A stretch of DNA of 64,000 nucleotides from Hyalella azteca (GCF_000764305.2 NW_025946654.1:248001-312000); one strand, 5' to 3'; shown: positions 35,454 to 45,674, counted from the first letter of the stretch. Numbers and translations: made by a program. The notes: generated by a model from the sequence alone, not told the origin.

Positions 35454-35528
35454 CGTGAGGTATCGATATGATGTGGTAACCTGTGCACGGTATACCCAGT
35501 TCCTGTCAACCCACCTCTGCACCACACA
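35454..35528 (-). CDS. UNC80: UNC80 x20, copy 2
   Basis: 25 codons; a Met-to-Val change (NWVYRAQVTT) relative to copy 1. The donor GTGAGA is intact. Here GTGGTGCAG offers a better alternative acceptor than in copy 1. Confidence 0.78.
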
Positions 35529-35879
35529 CTTTAATTGTGCAATACTTTTAGCTAGAGTATCTGGAATATCTGTCTCTAGATTCAGTTGAATGTGATCCAA
35601 AATATACAAACGAAATTTGAATAACATAACAAATAAAGGAATTAAGTTGACGAGCTAGCAGTAGCAGACTTTGTGAATATGTCTGGACATATAGAAAAGT
35701 ATTATGGAAAGAGTTAAAATAGATACTGCACATGCAATACGTTATTATAAATCATTAAAAAGTGAAAATTTTGTGCATCTGGAAACACGTATCATAAGAA
35801 CCTCATAGAATAGGTCCGCACAATTGGGACCGTTTTTAGATTTACTCTCATTAACCTTTAGGGTAACCTGCATTATTAG

Positions 35880-36012
35880 TTAGATGAACATGACCAAGTT
35901 GCTGTCAGGTAAAGTAACCTTGAATAATTATGTCAGGTAAAGTAACCTTGAATTTCAGCGCTTGGATAAGTTCCAGCGCCATCATGCGAGCCAGGAACAG
36001 CTTGTCGCGCTC
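35880..36012 (-). pseudogene. UNC80 x19, copy 2, frameshifted
   Basis: The exon starts normally with ERDKLFLARMMALELIQALK, but a 28-base tandem duplication of TTCAAGGTTACTTTACCTGA follows and shifts the frame into a TGA. The 3' end also diverges from the good copy and has an in-frame stop. It could be rescued only by a donor at TTCAAG followed by GTTACT, which would drop conserved residues. Confidence 0.7.
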
Positions 36013-36671
36013 CTGTTAAATAAACATGAAAATGTACTTACATGTACAATAATTTTTCATATTTCGCGATCGATATATTGAAATTCAACAATATTTTTTG
36101 CTAGAGTACTCTCAATCTATCTATTGTCATAATATTTCTTCCAGCTGTACGCAAAATATTCTAATGTTAACTGCATCGAAAATTTTAGTTTTGATGATTG
36201 TATAAATTAAAGCATATTGTTAAATTATACACAGGCCAATCTCCTCTCCCGGATTGGATCATCACTTTCCGAGAGTAGAGTCCATCCTGGAATTTTTGTT
36301 TGTACTCAATACTCAATTTGGGGGCAAAAACTCAATTTTGACAATCAGCAAAATTTGAATCGTGGTAATCAATTATGCTTCTGCCATAATAGAAAACGAC
36401 ACACAAACATATTTGGAGTTGCTAAATACTTTAGGAATTCTATTTCAGTCGCAGAATAACTTAAATATATATATTTAAAGAAAATTTACTAGGGCAATTA
36501 TAATTATTTTATCTGTGCCACCAGACATCTTCGTTCAGTAGAGAAATGATTCATACAATAGATTCAGCATATCGCATGATCCGACTCTTTGAAACATTTA
36601 GAATTCAATAATATATTTTAAAAGAAATATTTCACTTGTCTGAGGCCGGTGTAGCTCCAAATAAATATTAC

Positions 36672-36782
36672 CTTAGGAAACGTCTTGGTGCACAGGATGG
36701 CGAGGTCTGCTACGAGGCGATACTGAACAGGCGCCTTGCGCAGTCCAAACACGACGGCTTTGGAAACTGGTTCAAGGATGTT
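36672..36782 (-). CDS. UNC80: UNC80 x18, with three in-frame acceptors
   Basis: 37 codons from the innermost acceptor, phase 0/0, donor CCTAAG followed by GTAATA. The peptide NILEPVSKAVVFGLRKAPVQ continues through LVADLAILCTKTFPK and joins x19. The 33-bp unit CTTCAG plus AACATCCTTGAACCAGTT occurs three times, so starts at 36,782, 36,815 or 36,848 are all in frame and would add 0, 11 or 22 residues. Confidence 0.82.
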
Positions 36783-36868
36783 CTGAAGAACACAGGAAAC
36801 TGGTTCAAAGATGTTCTGCAGAACACAGGAAACTGGTTCAAGGATGTTCTGAAGAACAAAAGCAACGC
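36770..36868 (-). repeat. 33-bp array over the x18 acceptor, three units
   Basis: Each unit has its own pyrimidine-rich run and CAG (GTTCTTCAG or GTTCTGCAG) before AACATC. The multiple-of-three length keeps the frame. Confidence 0.9.
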
Positions 36869-37405
36869 TGAGGAATTAAGTGTAAGGGTATCGATGTGGC
36901 TGAATGGCATCAATCGAATCGGTGGGTAATAATGGACGAGTTAAACAGTAATTTTAATTGCATATAAACTGATAGACGAAAATGAATACTTAACTTAGAA
37001 TACTTAAAGCAATGTCCTCACATTAAGTAAATGTATAATGTTCTTTATGGATCTTCAATTCAGTTTCTTTTGATTATTATGCATCGAGAGGGAGACTTTA
37101 ACCCATGTACCGTGAGAAGAGAATAATCGGGAATGAAGCTCACTTGTGAAACTGTAATGCAATATTCTACGTGATGGTCCTGAATTTCCCGTAACAGAAT
37201 GTTTACGTGCAATCGTTGAATGGAAGAGGAGTATCCCATAAAATTGTAAGGATTTCAAGATTTAATATTGTCATATACTTGATATCAAACAGTTCGCACT
37301 GAAAATCGACTGAAAATTTAGTCTGCACTGAATTTTCTTCAGTAATCGTTATCGGAATCGGAACATGTCAGTCATCAGTAAGTCACAATGCAAGGCACGT
37401 CTCAC

Positions 37406-37645
37406 CTTGTGCACGGATATGCCAGGTATGCGCAAGAAGGCGCAGATGAGTCTAAGCAAGGGATTGGCGTCCTCGAGTATATCGAAGACGTCGATGAGCT
37501 TGCGTATGAACGTCTCGAAGAGACTGAACGGGAAGGTGCCGGGTGCTGGGGCGGCCTCCTGGAACGCGCATTCCATGTAGCACGCCAGGTTGCTCACGGC
37601 AAGCGTGATCGTGTCAGCCGGCAGCTCTTTGCGCTCGTTCAGATT
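37406..37645 (-). CDS. UNC80: UNC80 x17
   Basis: An 80-codon exon, phase 0/0, acceptor TACCCAG, donor CACAAG followed by GTGAGA. It encodes NLNERKELPADTITLAVSNL, ACYMECAFQEA, and a helical repeat-like stretch with FIRKLIDVFDILEDANPLLR and LRIPGISVHK. Consistent with the helical (HEAT/armadillo-like) architecture reported for UNC80. Only one copy in the window. Confidence 0.88.
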
Positions 37646-37942
37646 CTGGGTAGAAATTAATTAGAAATTTGCTGAGTTCATTTCAGTTTTTGACGGAAAT
37701 TGGCATAGTATTTTAATGTTAGTTGATAGAATAGTTAGGAACTTTTTGAAATTTTATGGACGACCATGAAAAATTGGTCATACTCGTTTAGGTTCTGGTG
37801 TGAAAAACCATGTAATAATTTCCTACGTGTGTGCCTCATGAGCCTCCACTGTCGTTTAGGACTCACACCGCAAGACGTTAAAATATAATTGTTGAGCAAC
37901 ATCAACAATGTTATACGTAAGAGATTTTTCTTAAACCCTCAC

Positions 37943-38192
37943 CGACAAGAGTGACTGCACTGGCGCCGTGGAGTTTAATTCGTTAAAGTCGGCGAGCGCC
38001 TTAGCGAGCGCGCGGAAGAGCTTCTGCCGATTTTCCTCCTCGATTTTGGTGATGAAAATCTGGTAGAATATCTGGTTGGGTGCGAGTTGGTGCAGCACAC
38101 AACGGAGGAACTGACCAGCAATGCTGGTAGAGGAGCCGGGCAAGTGGACGTTTGAAGTGTTCTGCCAGGAATACAACTCGTGCGATGACACT
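37943..38192 (-). CDS. UNC80: UNC80 x16
   Basis: 250 bp, acceptor CGGGCAG, donor TTGTCG followed by GTGAGG. It encodes ELYSWQNTSNVHLPGSSTSI, then FLRCVLHQLAPNQIFYQIF and a long charged helix to PVQSLLS. VHLPGS and RCVLHQLAPN are strong family signatures. It joins x15 through a split Arg codon. Confidence 0.9.
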
Positions 38193-38199
38193 CTGCCCG

Positions 38200-38780
38200 C
38201 AAAAACAAGGTATGTGTCAGGGACAATGTTAATACTGTCCCTGGATACTTCCTCATTGATATCTTCCTTGTTGAAAGATAATCTCCTTCATTGCGATATG
38301 TTTATAAACATATCTTTGTTCGCCTTCCCTGTTCATCAAGTCACGTTCTTGGTGACGTCAAATGGCGAAGCTATATATAAGCTCTGTCTCGAGCGATTAA
38401 CCTCAGTCTTGGGCGAAGACCGCTGTCGGTATACCTCTGCTCCTGTCCATGTCAAACAAGACAGTAACCTAAATTAACGTCTGTCCAGAATACGACCACG
38501 CGTATATACTCCATGACAGATCCGTATTTCAACTGGATGCCGAAGACATCAATGTTAAAGCTCTAACTCACGCTATATCACGTGAGCTCTAACTCACGCT
38601 ACAAGCGGACCAACCCTCAGGTCTTACTTAATTACCATCATGCAAAAGGTTCACAGAAAAGCAACTTCTTACATATGTAATGGTATTATAACGTTATATT
38701 TATACGGTTAGTAATAGTAGAACATTTAAAATAATGTTCATTAATATTGATATTGATGCGTAATGGGAGCTGGGATGCTG
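38200..38780. other. intron between x16 and x15
   Basis: No exon seen. It contains an exact short repeat, GAGCTCTAACTCACGCTA, near 38,560 and 38,584, and otherwise unique sequence. Confidence 0.5.
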
Positions 38781-38783
38781 CAC

Positions 38784-38924
38784 CTGGCGACGGCATGAAG
38801 CATGCGCGGGAGTAGGGGTGCGGACAGCGCGGGGTTGCGGTGCACGAAGGTGGAGAGAACGATGATGCATAACCCCAGGTCATCGTTGGAGAACTCCTCG
38901 ATGGCCTCACCACACTCCAGGCAC
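38784..38924 (-). CDS. UNC80: UNC80 x15
   Basis: 141 bp, donor GCCAG followed by GTGCAG, acceptor GAGCAG (an alternative three bases upstream keeps the frame). It encodes CLECGEAIEEFSNDDLGLCI and FVHRNPALSAPLLPRMLHAV. The CGEAIE and NDDLGLCIIVL blocks are family signatures. Confidence 0.9.
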
Positions 38925-39054
38925 CTGCTCACCACCGCCGTATATTACATTCAATACCATATAAACTGCCATAAATATAAACGTATATATAACAATATAT
39001 AAACGTATATAAACTGCCATACTCAAAACGCCTTAGTAACGGTACACCAAGTTC

Positions 39055-39480
39055 ATGCCAACACACCTGTGCACCACACTCCCAGCCCACCAACCTGTGC
39101 ACCACACTCCCAGCCCACCAACCTGTGCACCACACTCCCAGCCCACTCACCTGTGCACCACACACTCCCTGCCCACTCACCTGTGCACCATACACTCCTC
39201 GCCCACTCACCTATGCACCATACACTCCCTGCCCACTCACCTGTGCACCATACACTCTCTGCCCACACACCTGTGCACCACACATTCCCTGCCCACTCAC
39301 ATGTCCACCACACACTCCTCGCCCACTCACCTGTGCACCATACACTCCCTGCCCACTCACATGTCCACCACACACTCCTCGCCCACTCACCTGTGCACCA
39401 CACACTCCTCGCCCACTCACCTGTGCACAACACACTCCCTGCCCACTCACCTGTGCACCATACACTCCTCGCCCACTCGC
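39055..39480 (-). repeat. 30-bp array of splice donors after x14, about 14 units
   Basis: On the minus strand the unit is close to GTGAGTGGGCGAGGAGTGTG plus TGGTGCACAG. Each unit boundary recreates GTGCACAG|GTGAGT, a consensus U1 site. Most units keep it; a few read ACATGTGAGT or GTGTGT. The array is derived from the last bases of x14. Passing the first donor brings an immediate in-frame TGA (CAC AGG TGA). Confidence 0.9.
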
Positions 39481-39535
39481 ATGCTCGACTGCTTGGTAGC
39501 GGAGGGCGGAGGTCCGCTCGACACAGAATCTCCAT
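39451..39535 (-). CDS. UNC80: UNC80 x14
   Basis: About 85 bp, ending GTGCACAG before the first GTGAGT of the array. The peptide runs GDSVSSGPPPSATKQSSMRV then GEECMVH and joins CLECGEAIEE of x15 through a split Arg codon. The 5' edge is chosen to fit phase 1 from x13; the GGAG acceptor there is poor and preceded by hairpins, so it is uncertain. Confidence 0.6.
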
Positions 39536-39542
39536 CTCCGTT

Positions 39543-39617
39543 TTTTGCGCCGTTTTACGCTCGGCGCAAAATGATTTGATTAGCTGATGAACATTTTTCA
39601 TCAGCTAATCAAATCAA
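39543..39617. repeat. two adjacent perfect hairpins
   Basis: TTTTGCGCCG (39,543-39,552) pairs with CGGCGCAAAA (39,562-39,571). TGATTTGATTAGCTGATGAA (39,572-39,591) pairs with its exact reverse complement at 39,598-39,617 around a six-base loop. They abut each other and lie just upstream of x14 on the transcript. Confidence 0.85.
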
Positions 39618-39619
39618 AG

Positions 39620-40550
39620 ATGTTTCAAAAAGAACACCCTTTTTCATAATCGAACAATTAATTGAAACATCGATGTAGGCAACATAGTACCGTCGTATTC
39701 AACGAGGAGTATGTAAATGTTCTAGAAAAATCTCGGCAACGGCGCTCGTTTTACGAACTGCGCTGGAATCGACGGTTTTGTCCGCGCTATGGTCCAGCAA
39801 AACCGGCAAGTTTTAATTGCGAATGAGGTTGAAAAGATGTATTTTAAAGTACAAATTTTAAGTTGAAACTCGAATGCGAAATTATAGAATTGTACAATGA
39901 AGACATCATAACAACATTTGCATCGAATATAAAGATAACAAAAAAGAAGACGAGTAAACAGAGAACCAAAATTGTATATCGCAAATGAACATTCACTCAA
40001 AAATTATTTAAAAAAGAAAGCTAAATCTGTGACTATTCCAAAAATCTTACCGTGTCGAAGAAGGAAAAATGTTCTCCGTTTTTTGAGTAGCTGACACCGA
40101 TGAACCAGCCTTACTAGAGCCGATGTTCACGATCTCTGTGACGGTGATAATAAAGAATGACTTCATTAGGCAATATTCGCGAAAATTATGCCCTGTCTTT
40201 TTTATATATACGCTGCATAGAATATAATAATTCTCTTATCCTGGTCTGGTTTTTTATCAAACATATAAATTAGCCCAATAGCAATATTCAAATTTAACTA
40301 AAATAATGGAAGATTAATAGAAGGAATCTATGTACGATAAGATGCTAGTAATTCAATGGAAAAGGCTTGCTACTTGTCTCTACATGTGCACACCTCAGAA
40401 ATGCTGAAGGCTTAGCGATAAAAAATACTCATTTGATAATAAGAGATAGAAAGTTACTTCAGCCAATGAGCACACATTTTTCAGTTTTTTCGATTTAATT
40501 TTTTAAACTTAAAAATTGACAGGATAAATACGTGATATAACCGTTGACTT
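39620..40550. other. intron between x14 and x13
   Basis: No supported exon. From 40,262 the sequence matches 29,186 onward, which places the block junction at the 3' half of x3 in that copy. Confidence 0.5.
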
Positions 40551-40556
40551 CTTTAC

Positions 40557-40785
40557 CTATGACCGAAGACACGCTTTGCACAGTTTCGGCATCACTTTTG
40601 TCGATAGAAACTCGGTAGTTGACAACGGTGGTTTTGTCTTTACCCAAATACGGTAAGACGGCCTTGCCGTGGCTGACGGCCTGAAGGTCTGTCGTCTGCC
40701 GAGGGCTTAGAGGTCCTCTCAATTTTTCCTCAACTGAGGGGGTCTCGCACAACTTTTTTTCTGGCTTTTGACCATCGCTGATAAC
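40557..40785 (-). CDS. UNC80: UNC80 x13, copy 1
   Basis: 229 bp, acceptor TTCGTCAG, donor GTCATAG followed by GTAAAG. It encodes VISDGQKPEKKLCETPSVEE and later KAVLPYLGKDKTTVVNYRV. Phase 1 out, which fits x14. The phase from x12 (1) does not fit its phase 0 start, so an exon between them may be missing or unseen. Confidence 0.65.
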
Positions 40786-41095
40786 CTGACGAAGTTCAGT
40801 GGCTGCACCGGAAATAAAGTAATAAATTAGAGATAACCTGACGAAGTTCAGTGGCTGCACCGGAAATAAAGTAATTAATTAGAGATAACCTGACGAAGTT
40901 CAGTGGCTGCACCGGAAATAAAGTAATTAATTAGAGGTAACCCGACGAAGTTCAGTGGCTGCACCGGAAATAAAGTAATTAATTAGAGGTAACCCGACGA
41001 AGTTCAGTGAATGCACCGGAAATAAAGTAATTAATTAGAGGTAACACGTCGAAGTTCAGTGGCTGCACTGAAAATAAAGTAATTACTTAGAAGTA
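40786..41095 (-). repeat. x13-acceptor array, about six units
   Basis: Units of about 58-60 bp, each with GACGAAGTTCAGTGGCTGCA on the plus strand. On the minus strand each recreates GAACTTCGTCAG or close to it before GTTA. The longest of three arrays of this type in the window. Confidence 0.88.
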
Positions 41096-41797
41096 ACCTG
41101 TCAAGGTTCAGTAACTGAGATTGAATAAAACTAAGTAATTAGTGATATCCTGACAATACCTAGTGGCTGGACCAGATGGAAAGTTATTAATTAGTGGTTA
41201 TCTTACTTATTTAGTGGCAGGGCCAGAATGAAAATAACTAATTAGTCATACCCAGGCGGACTACAGTGCCGGGACCTGAAGGAAGTAGGTATTTCATGAT
41301 ACTCATCCAGCAGATTAAGTAACGCTCTCCAAAGTTTAGCAGTCGATAGGAATGTTTAACGTTTGTAATATTGATGAGTAGTGAATCTACCGGAAATTCC
41401 ACAATGTTGGTTCTACAACCACTACCAAGAGCATATCACACCCTCTTTACCATACAAAAATTCTTAAATAATTTTTTGCAATCCCGACTAAATGGGTGCC
41501 GCCTAGGACTCAGGAAATACGTATATCAGCCATTTAATGTCCGCTTCAGCTCTGACTTTTAAGCGTAGCTTGCACGTTCAGTATGACTAGGCTTGGCCTC
41601 CCTTTCTCATACTCCAAGGTGACAATAAAGTCAGAAAGGAAATTCTAACCACAAGCCAATTTTGATCGGGTGGCCAAGCTAACCCAGAATAACTTAAGGC
41701 CGAATGTAGTGACTTCTTCTGTGCAGAAACCTAGGCGGTCGCCAAATTTTATTAGGGAGAATTTAAAAGCAAAGAAAATAGCAAGGAAAATACTTAG

Positions 41798-42035
41798 AAA
41801 AAACTTAAAAAAAGCACGTTTTTCTTGTGGACTAAAAAGTAGAAAATGAATTATGGCTCGCCCCAAAAAACGTGGGTTGGGCTGTACGTTCACCATCAAA
41901 TTTCCACAATTCGTGTGTTGTGTGCTTCTCGCTTTAATCATAAATTTGCCCGACCCACGTTTTTTGGGGCGAGCCATAATTTATTTTCTACTTTTTAGTC
42001 CACAAGAAAAACGTGTTTTTAAAAAAGTTTTTTTA
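41798..42035. mobile_element. foldback element, copy 2
   Basis: Same as the element at 17.96 kb, with arms carrying ACTAAAAAGTAGAAAATGAA and GGCTCGCCCCAAAAAACGTG. An extra partial arm follows at about 42,040-42,085. Frames on both strands start MARPKKRG because the arms are inverted copies; they are not genes. Confidence 0.82.
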
Positions 42036-42273
42036 GGTAATTTATTTTCTACTTTTTAGTCCACAAGAAAAACGTGTTTTTTTTAAGTTTTTTTAATGTA
42101 TTTTATTTTCTCTTTTTTAGTCCTACATAATATTCATTTTAATTCAGTTGGCCACGCAAATGCACGAAAGAAAATTCTTTTCGAAGTTCTGTAGAAAATT
42201 GTATTCGAGAGGATACATTGGTGAATGTAATTTCATTTCATTTCATGCACCTATTGAATAAATTCCACGCATT

Positions 42274-42440
42274 ATGCTCGGAACAGGTAGTGGTGGCGTC
42301 ATACATGACTGTGGTGAGGTCAGTGGTGCTGGAGCACACTGTCGTCGCCTCGATGCCAGACTCCTCGCTGTAGTCGGGGGGCGCCGCGCCCGCTGCTGCA
42401 TACGCGCACCAACAAAACATCGCCGCTTGAGTGTCATCAA
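42274..42440 (-). pseudogene. UNC80 x10, 5' half only
   Basis: The x10 frame is present from its start through YDATTTCSEH and then stops at a junction with TTCCACGCATT, sequence that elsewhere (18,370) lies before x12. A deletion of about 1.4 kb relative to the 18-20-kb copy has removed x12, x11 and the x10 3' half with its donor. Confidence 0.75.
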
Positions 42441-42699
42441 CGCATGGCGCCATGCAAGAAAATTACGCATTTTCCACTAACAAAATAGCTATAACTTATC
42501 ATAAGGTTGCGCACACGTTTGAAGTGCTCCTGGAGAAAAATGCACCTACTTGACATGGGTTGATGCAAAACGATTAATTTTTGTTGAAGTGATAGTATAG
42601 CCTTTGGCAATAATAGTACAAACTTGAAACTACTCCAGATGTAAGAATAGATTTATTAATACTATTAATATTAACTAAACAACGTATTTTTCAATGGAC

Positions 42700-42797
42700 C
42701 TCGCACTGTAGACGAGCTTCACCTTCTTTTGATGAGCGCTCAGGTCGGACGGGGAAGTCGACGCTGTTCTGCACGAAGACATTCCCCGTGGGGGTTA
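42700..42797 (-). pseudogene. UNC80 x9, copy 4, acceptor region replaced
   Basis: The frame GNVFVQNSVDFPVRPERSS is kept, but upstream of GACCCCCACGG the normal AACTGCCTCCTCTC (plus) is replaced by AATCACTAAATTAA. The usual acceptor is gone; a TTTAG nearby could substitute in frame. Confidence 0.5.
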
Positions 42798-43453
42798 AAT
42801 CACTAAATTAAATTATATCACTACAGTCACTATGTCAAAGTTTTCAAGAGGACTGAAATATTCTCAATCATTGCAGGAAAGTTGTTAATGGAATTTCTCC
42901 CCAATTCTTGTGTGTAGTTTAGCAATGCTCCACAAAATATCCAGCGACTGAATTTGAAAGCATTCGCTAAAGAATTTTCTCGCATCTTATTACAAGTTTA
43001 GTTTCATTATTTCACAGTTTTTCTCGGTTTACAATGCTGAATTAAATAATGTAATCAACAAGTTTCTCATCAAGTAACTTATTGATTATTTTATTACTGC
43101 CAAATATTGCTTTAATTTGTTGACCACTTATCTAAAATTTCACCGTATTAGTGTATAAAAACGTAGACTGAAATTTTAATAAAATTTTTTATCAATAAAT
43201 ATATCAAATGAATGATACTCACTAAATGTTGGAAATAATACTAAATGTTCGAAATAATTATAAATAATAAATATAATCACAGCATTAGACAAGATAACAT
43301 AAAAAGAACTCATTGAAGGCCTCACGCTTTCATTGTTACTCTCGCCGGACGCCCCCCAGGCCTCCTATGTTTGAAATAATTATAAATAATAAATATAATC
43401 ACAGCATAAGATAAGATAACATCAAAAGAACTCATTGAAGGCCTCTCGCTTAC

Positions 43454-43733
43454 ATTGTTGCTTTCGCCGGACGCCTCCCAGGCCTCCGGATCTTCCTCAA
43501 TGCAGATCTCGAAGGCAAGTTTTGTGGCCGCCCTCGAGATGTTAAAATCGCTCGACGAATCAGTCGACGTGCTCGACGAGAGCCAATATGACGTGGATGA
43601 ACGCTGTGACGAGCCACTGGATTTAGGAGTGGATGAACTGACGTGGGTCTGGACGAGGGCGCGTCGTCCTAAAGCTTCCTTTAAGGACGACATCGTCTCG
43701 TCGCCGTCTCCAGGAGTTTCAGACAGCGCGTTG
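43454..43733 (-). CDS. UNC80: UNC80 x8, copy 1
   Basis: 280 bp, acceptor CGTGCAG, donor GTAAGC. NALSETPGDGDETMSSLKEA through the serine-rich region to EDPEAWEASGESNN. The end and donor are duplicated once at 43,305-43,365. An ACGG-type element sits about 60 bp upstream of the acceptor. Confidence 0.75.
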
Positions 43734-43792
43734 CTGCACGAATGTTGTTAGTTTCCATTTGTTAACAAATTATTTTCTTTTAAAAGACGCAT

Positions 43793-43950
43793 TATAGCGC
43801 ATTTTCTCATTTATGGAAAAATGCCCTATTGTTCTTGTCATGTCCGTACTTCCGTCCGTCCGTTCATCTGTCCGTAACTTCACGTTTTCGTCGATTTCGA
43901 GAAAATGCCATCTCTGTCACTCACTGCAGTGAGTACTGAGTTATATTTTT
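43793..43950 (-). mobile_element. ACGG-core dispersed element, copy 3
   Basis: Same insertion site and orientation as the copy at 31.7 kb, with a different microsatellite length. Presence in both block copies shows it predates this duplication. Confidence 0.72.
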
Positions 43951-44282
43951 TACATAATCCATTAATGAGTTATTATCAACTGAATTTTGATTTGTGTAAG
44001 AACACGATTCAAAATTTGGATAGTAGATATAAATAAAATTTTCTAGAAATTGGAACAGATTTGCTTATCTAGCAGAATAGCTCGTAGTTTAAGAGGATTG
44101 ATAATTTCGGAAATTTTAGAATACCGTTAACTGGAAATCCTGTTATTAGGAATAAAGCTAATTAGGTTAATACCAGCAATTTCTTATTAAAGCTACATTT
44201 TACATACTCATAGGATTCCCATCTGACACACGTTAAAACATGCGAAAAAACTTTATATCTGTCCTTAAAATTAATTATATAT

Positions 44283-44550
44283 TCCATATGACAAATAACA
44301 CGCTAATAACACCTGGAAGAAGAGGCAGGTGAGGCAGCGGTGTATATATTATATACATATGACACATAACACTAATAACACCTGGAAGAAGAGGCGGGTG
44401 AGGCAGCGGTGTATATATTACATGCATACAACAAATAACACGCTATAACACCTGGAAGAAGAGGCAGGTGAGGCAGCGGTGTATATATTACATGAATATA
44501 ACAAATAACACACTATAACACCTGGAAGAAGAGGCGGGTGAGGCTGCGGT
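44283..44550 (-). repeat. 60-65-bp array over the x7 donor, four units
   Basis: ACACCTGGAAGAAGAGGC (plus) recurs four times at about 60-bp spacing. On the transcript each unit carries the x7 end CTTCTTCCAG and the GTGTTA donor intact. Intervening parts have TGTATATATTA spacers. Confidence 0.88.
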
Positions 44551-44683
44551 TGAGGCAGAAGTAGACGCCTGAGTCGAGTCGTGCGCAGTCGCAGAGAATC
44601 TGCTCCTGAGTCCCTGGAGCGCCTGTTCGCTCAGCCGCTGCAGGCCAGAGTCGTCGTCGTCTGCAAGCTCCGCATTGTGAATC
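44522..44683 (-). CDS. UNC80: UNC80 x7, copy 1
   Basis: 162 bp, the same protein as 32,458-32,619. A foldback element lies 13-14 bp upstream of the exon start, so the acceptor keeps only AACTCCACGGCAG of its native context. Confidence 0.68.
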
Positions 44684-44696
44684 CTGCCGTGGAGTT

Positions 44697-44868
44697 TAAA
44701 TAATAGTTTTATAACAGTTATATCCAGGGCAACCTAGGGGAACCTACTTAATTGAGAGTTGATTGCATTGGTTGCTAGAAAAAAAGGCTCCCAGTAGAAA
44801 TACGTGCAATAAAGTAGGTTCCCCCAGGTTGCCCTGGATTTAACTGTTATAAAACTGTTATGTAATTA
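44697..44868. mobile_element. foldback element beside the x7 acceptor
   Basis: Arms at 44,705-44,749 and 44,812-44,856 are 45-bp reverse complements with two mismatches, starting AGTTTTATAACAGTTA. The copies at 24.7 and 32.6 kb read straight through (GGAGTTTCAGTCCAAC), so this copy has gained the element. Confidence 0.8.
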
Positions 44869-44869
44869 A

Positions 44870-45590
44870 GTCCAACATTTACTCGTCGAAAAATGATACA
44901 ATGACACTATATAAAACTGCAGTTTTAATAAGTATTTGATAAGTAGAACTTGTTATATTTAAAATTTAATAAGTATAAAATAAGTATTTAGTGTTAATAC
45001 TAGGAGTGCTTATATCAAATTTGGCCTATCAACTGTTTGCACGTTAGTATGGTTGCTATTGAGAAGGGAGGCCGTCTTGCTAAAATTGGTCCCAATGACA
45101 ATTAAGGCTGCGTTACTTCGCAAGATGAAAGTTTAGTGAATTATTGCAGCTATTTAGCACCCAGCCAATTTAAAAATTATTCTCTTTTTAAGTAACAAAA
45201 ATGCTCATCCCTTTTTGTTTTAGATTTGTTAGTTCCGTGATTTGAAACTTTCTCAATTAAAGGCAACTCGTGCCACTTGTCTGGAATGTCAGCCGTTTAT
45301 TATCATACGTGACAATGATTCAATCACTTAACAGGAAGTAGGTTAAACATAGGTAATAATGGTGCAGTCAATTAGATTAGTTTGGCTAGTAAGATTTGAT
45401 TTATGACGTCACTTTCTTGCTTGTATAGGCTGCATGTGTTTTAAGGGAAATATCACGCAATAAAGCGGATATGAAGAGGAAATTGATAAGTGCAACCTTC
45501 AGTGCAACTCCATTTGCACGATGATGAACAGTTAATCTGTTGCTCTATACGCGGGATGGTAACGGTATTTTATTATTAAGTGTATTTTAT
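44870..45590. other. intron between x7 and x6
   Basis: Matches 24,760-25,450 and, in its first part, 32,640-32,860. No exon seen. Confidence 0.5.
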
Positions 45591-45674
45591 TATTAGTGAC
45601 GACTATGAAGTATGGAAATGATGTTGAGATCAAGTGTGAGTGAGGTAAATTTCAAGGGTAATATTTGCACGCAC

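Noticed and set aside
39053..39601. Open frames of 120-180 codons on both strands, rich in Cys/Trp or His/Pro
   Set aside because: They are read through the 30-bp donor array. A unit divisible by three opens every frame that lacks a stop in one unit.
41645..42059. ORFs starting MARPKKRG on both strands
   Set aside because: They arise from the arms of the foldback element and mirror each other.
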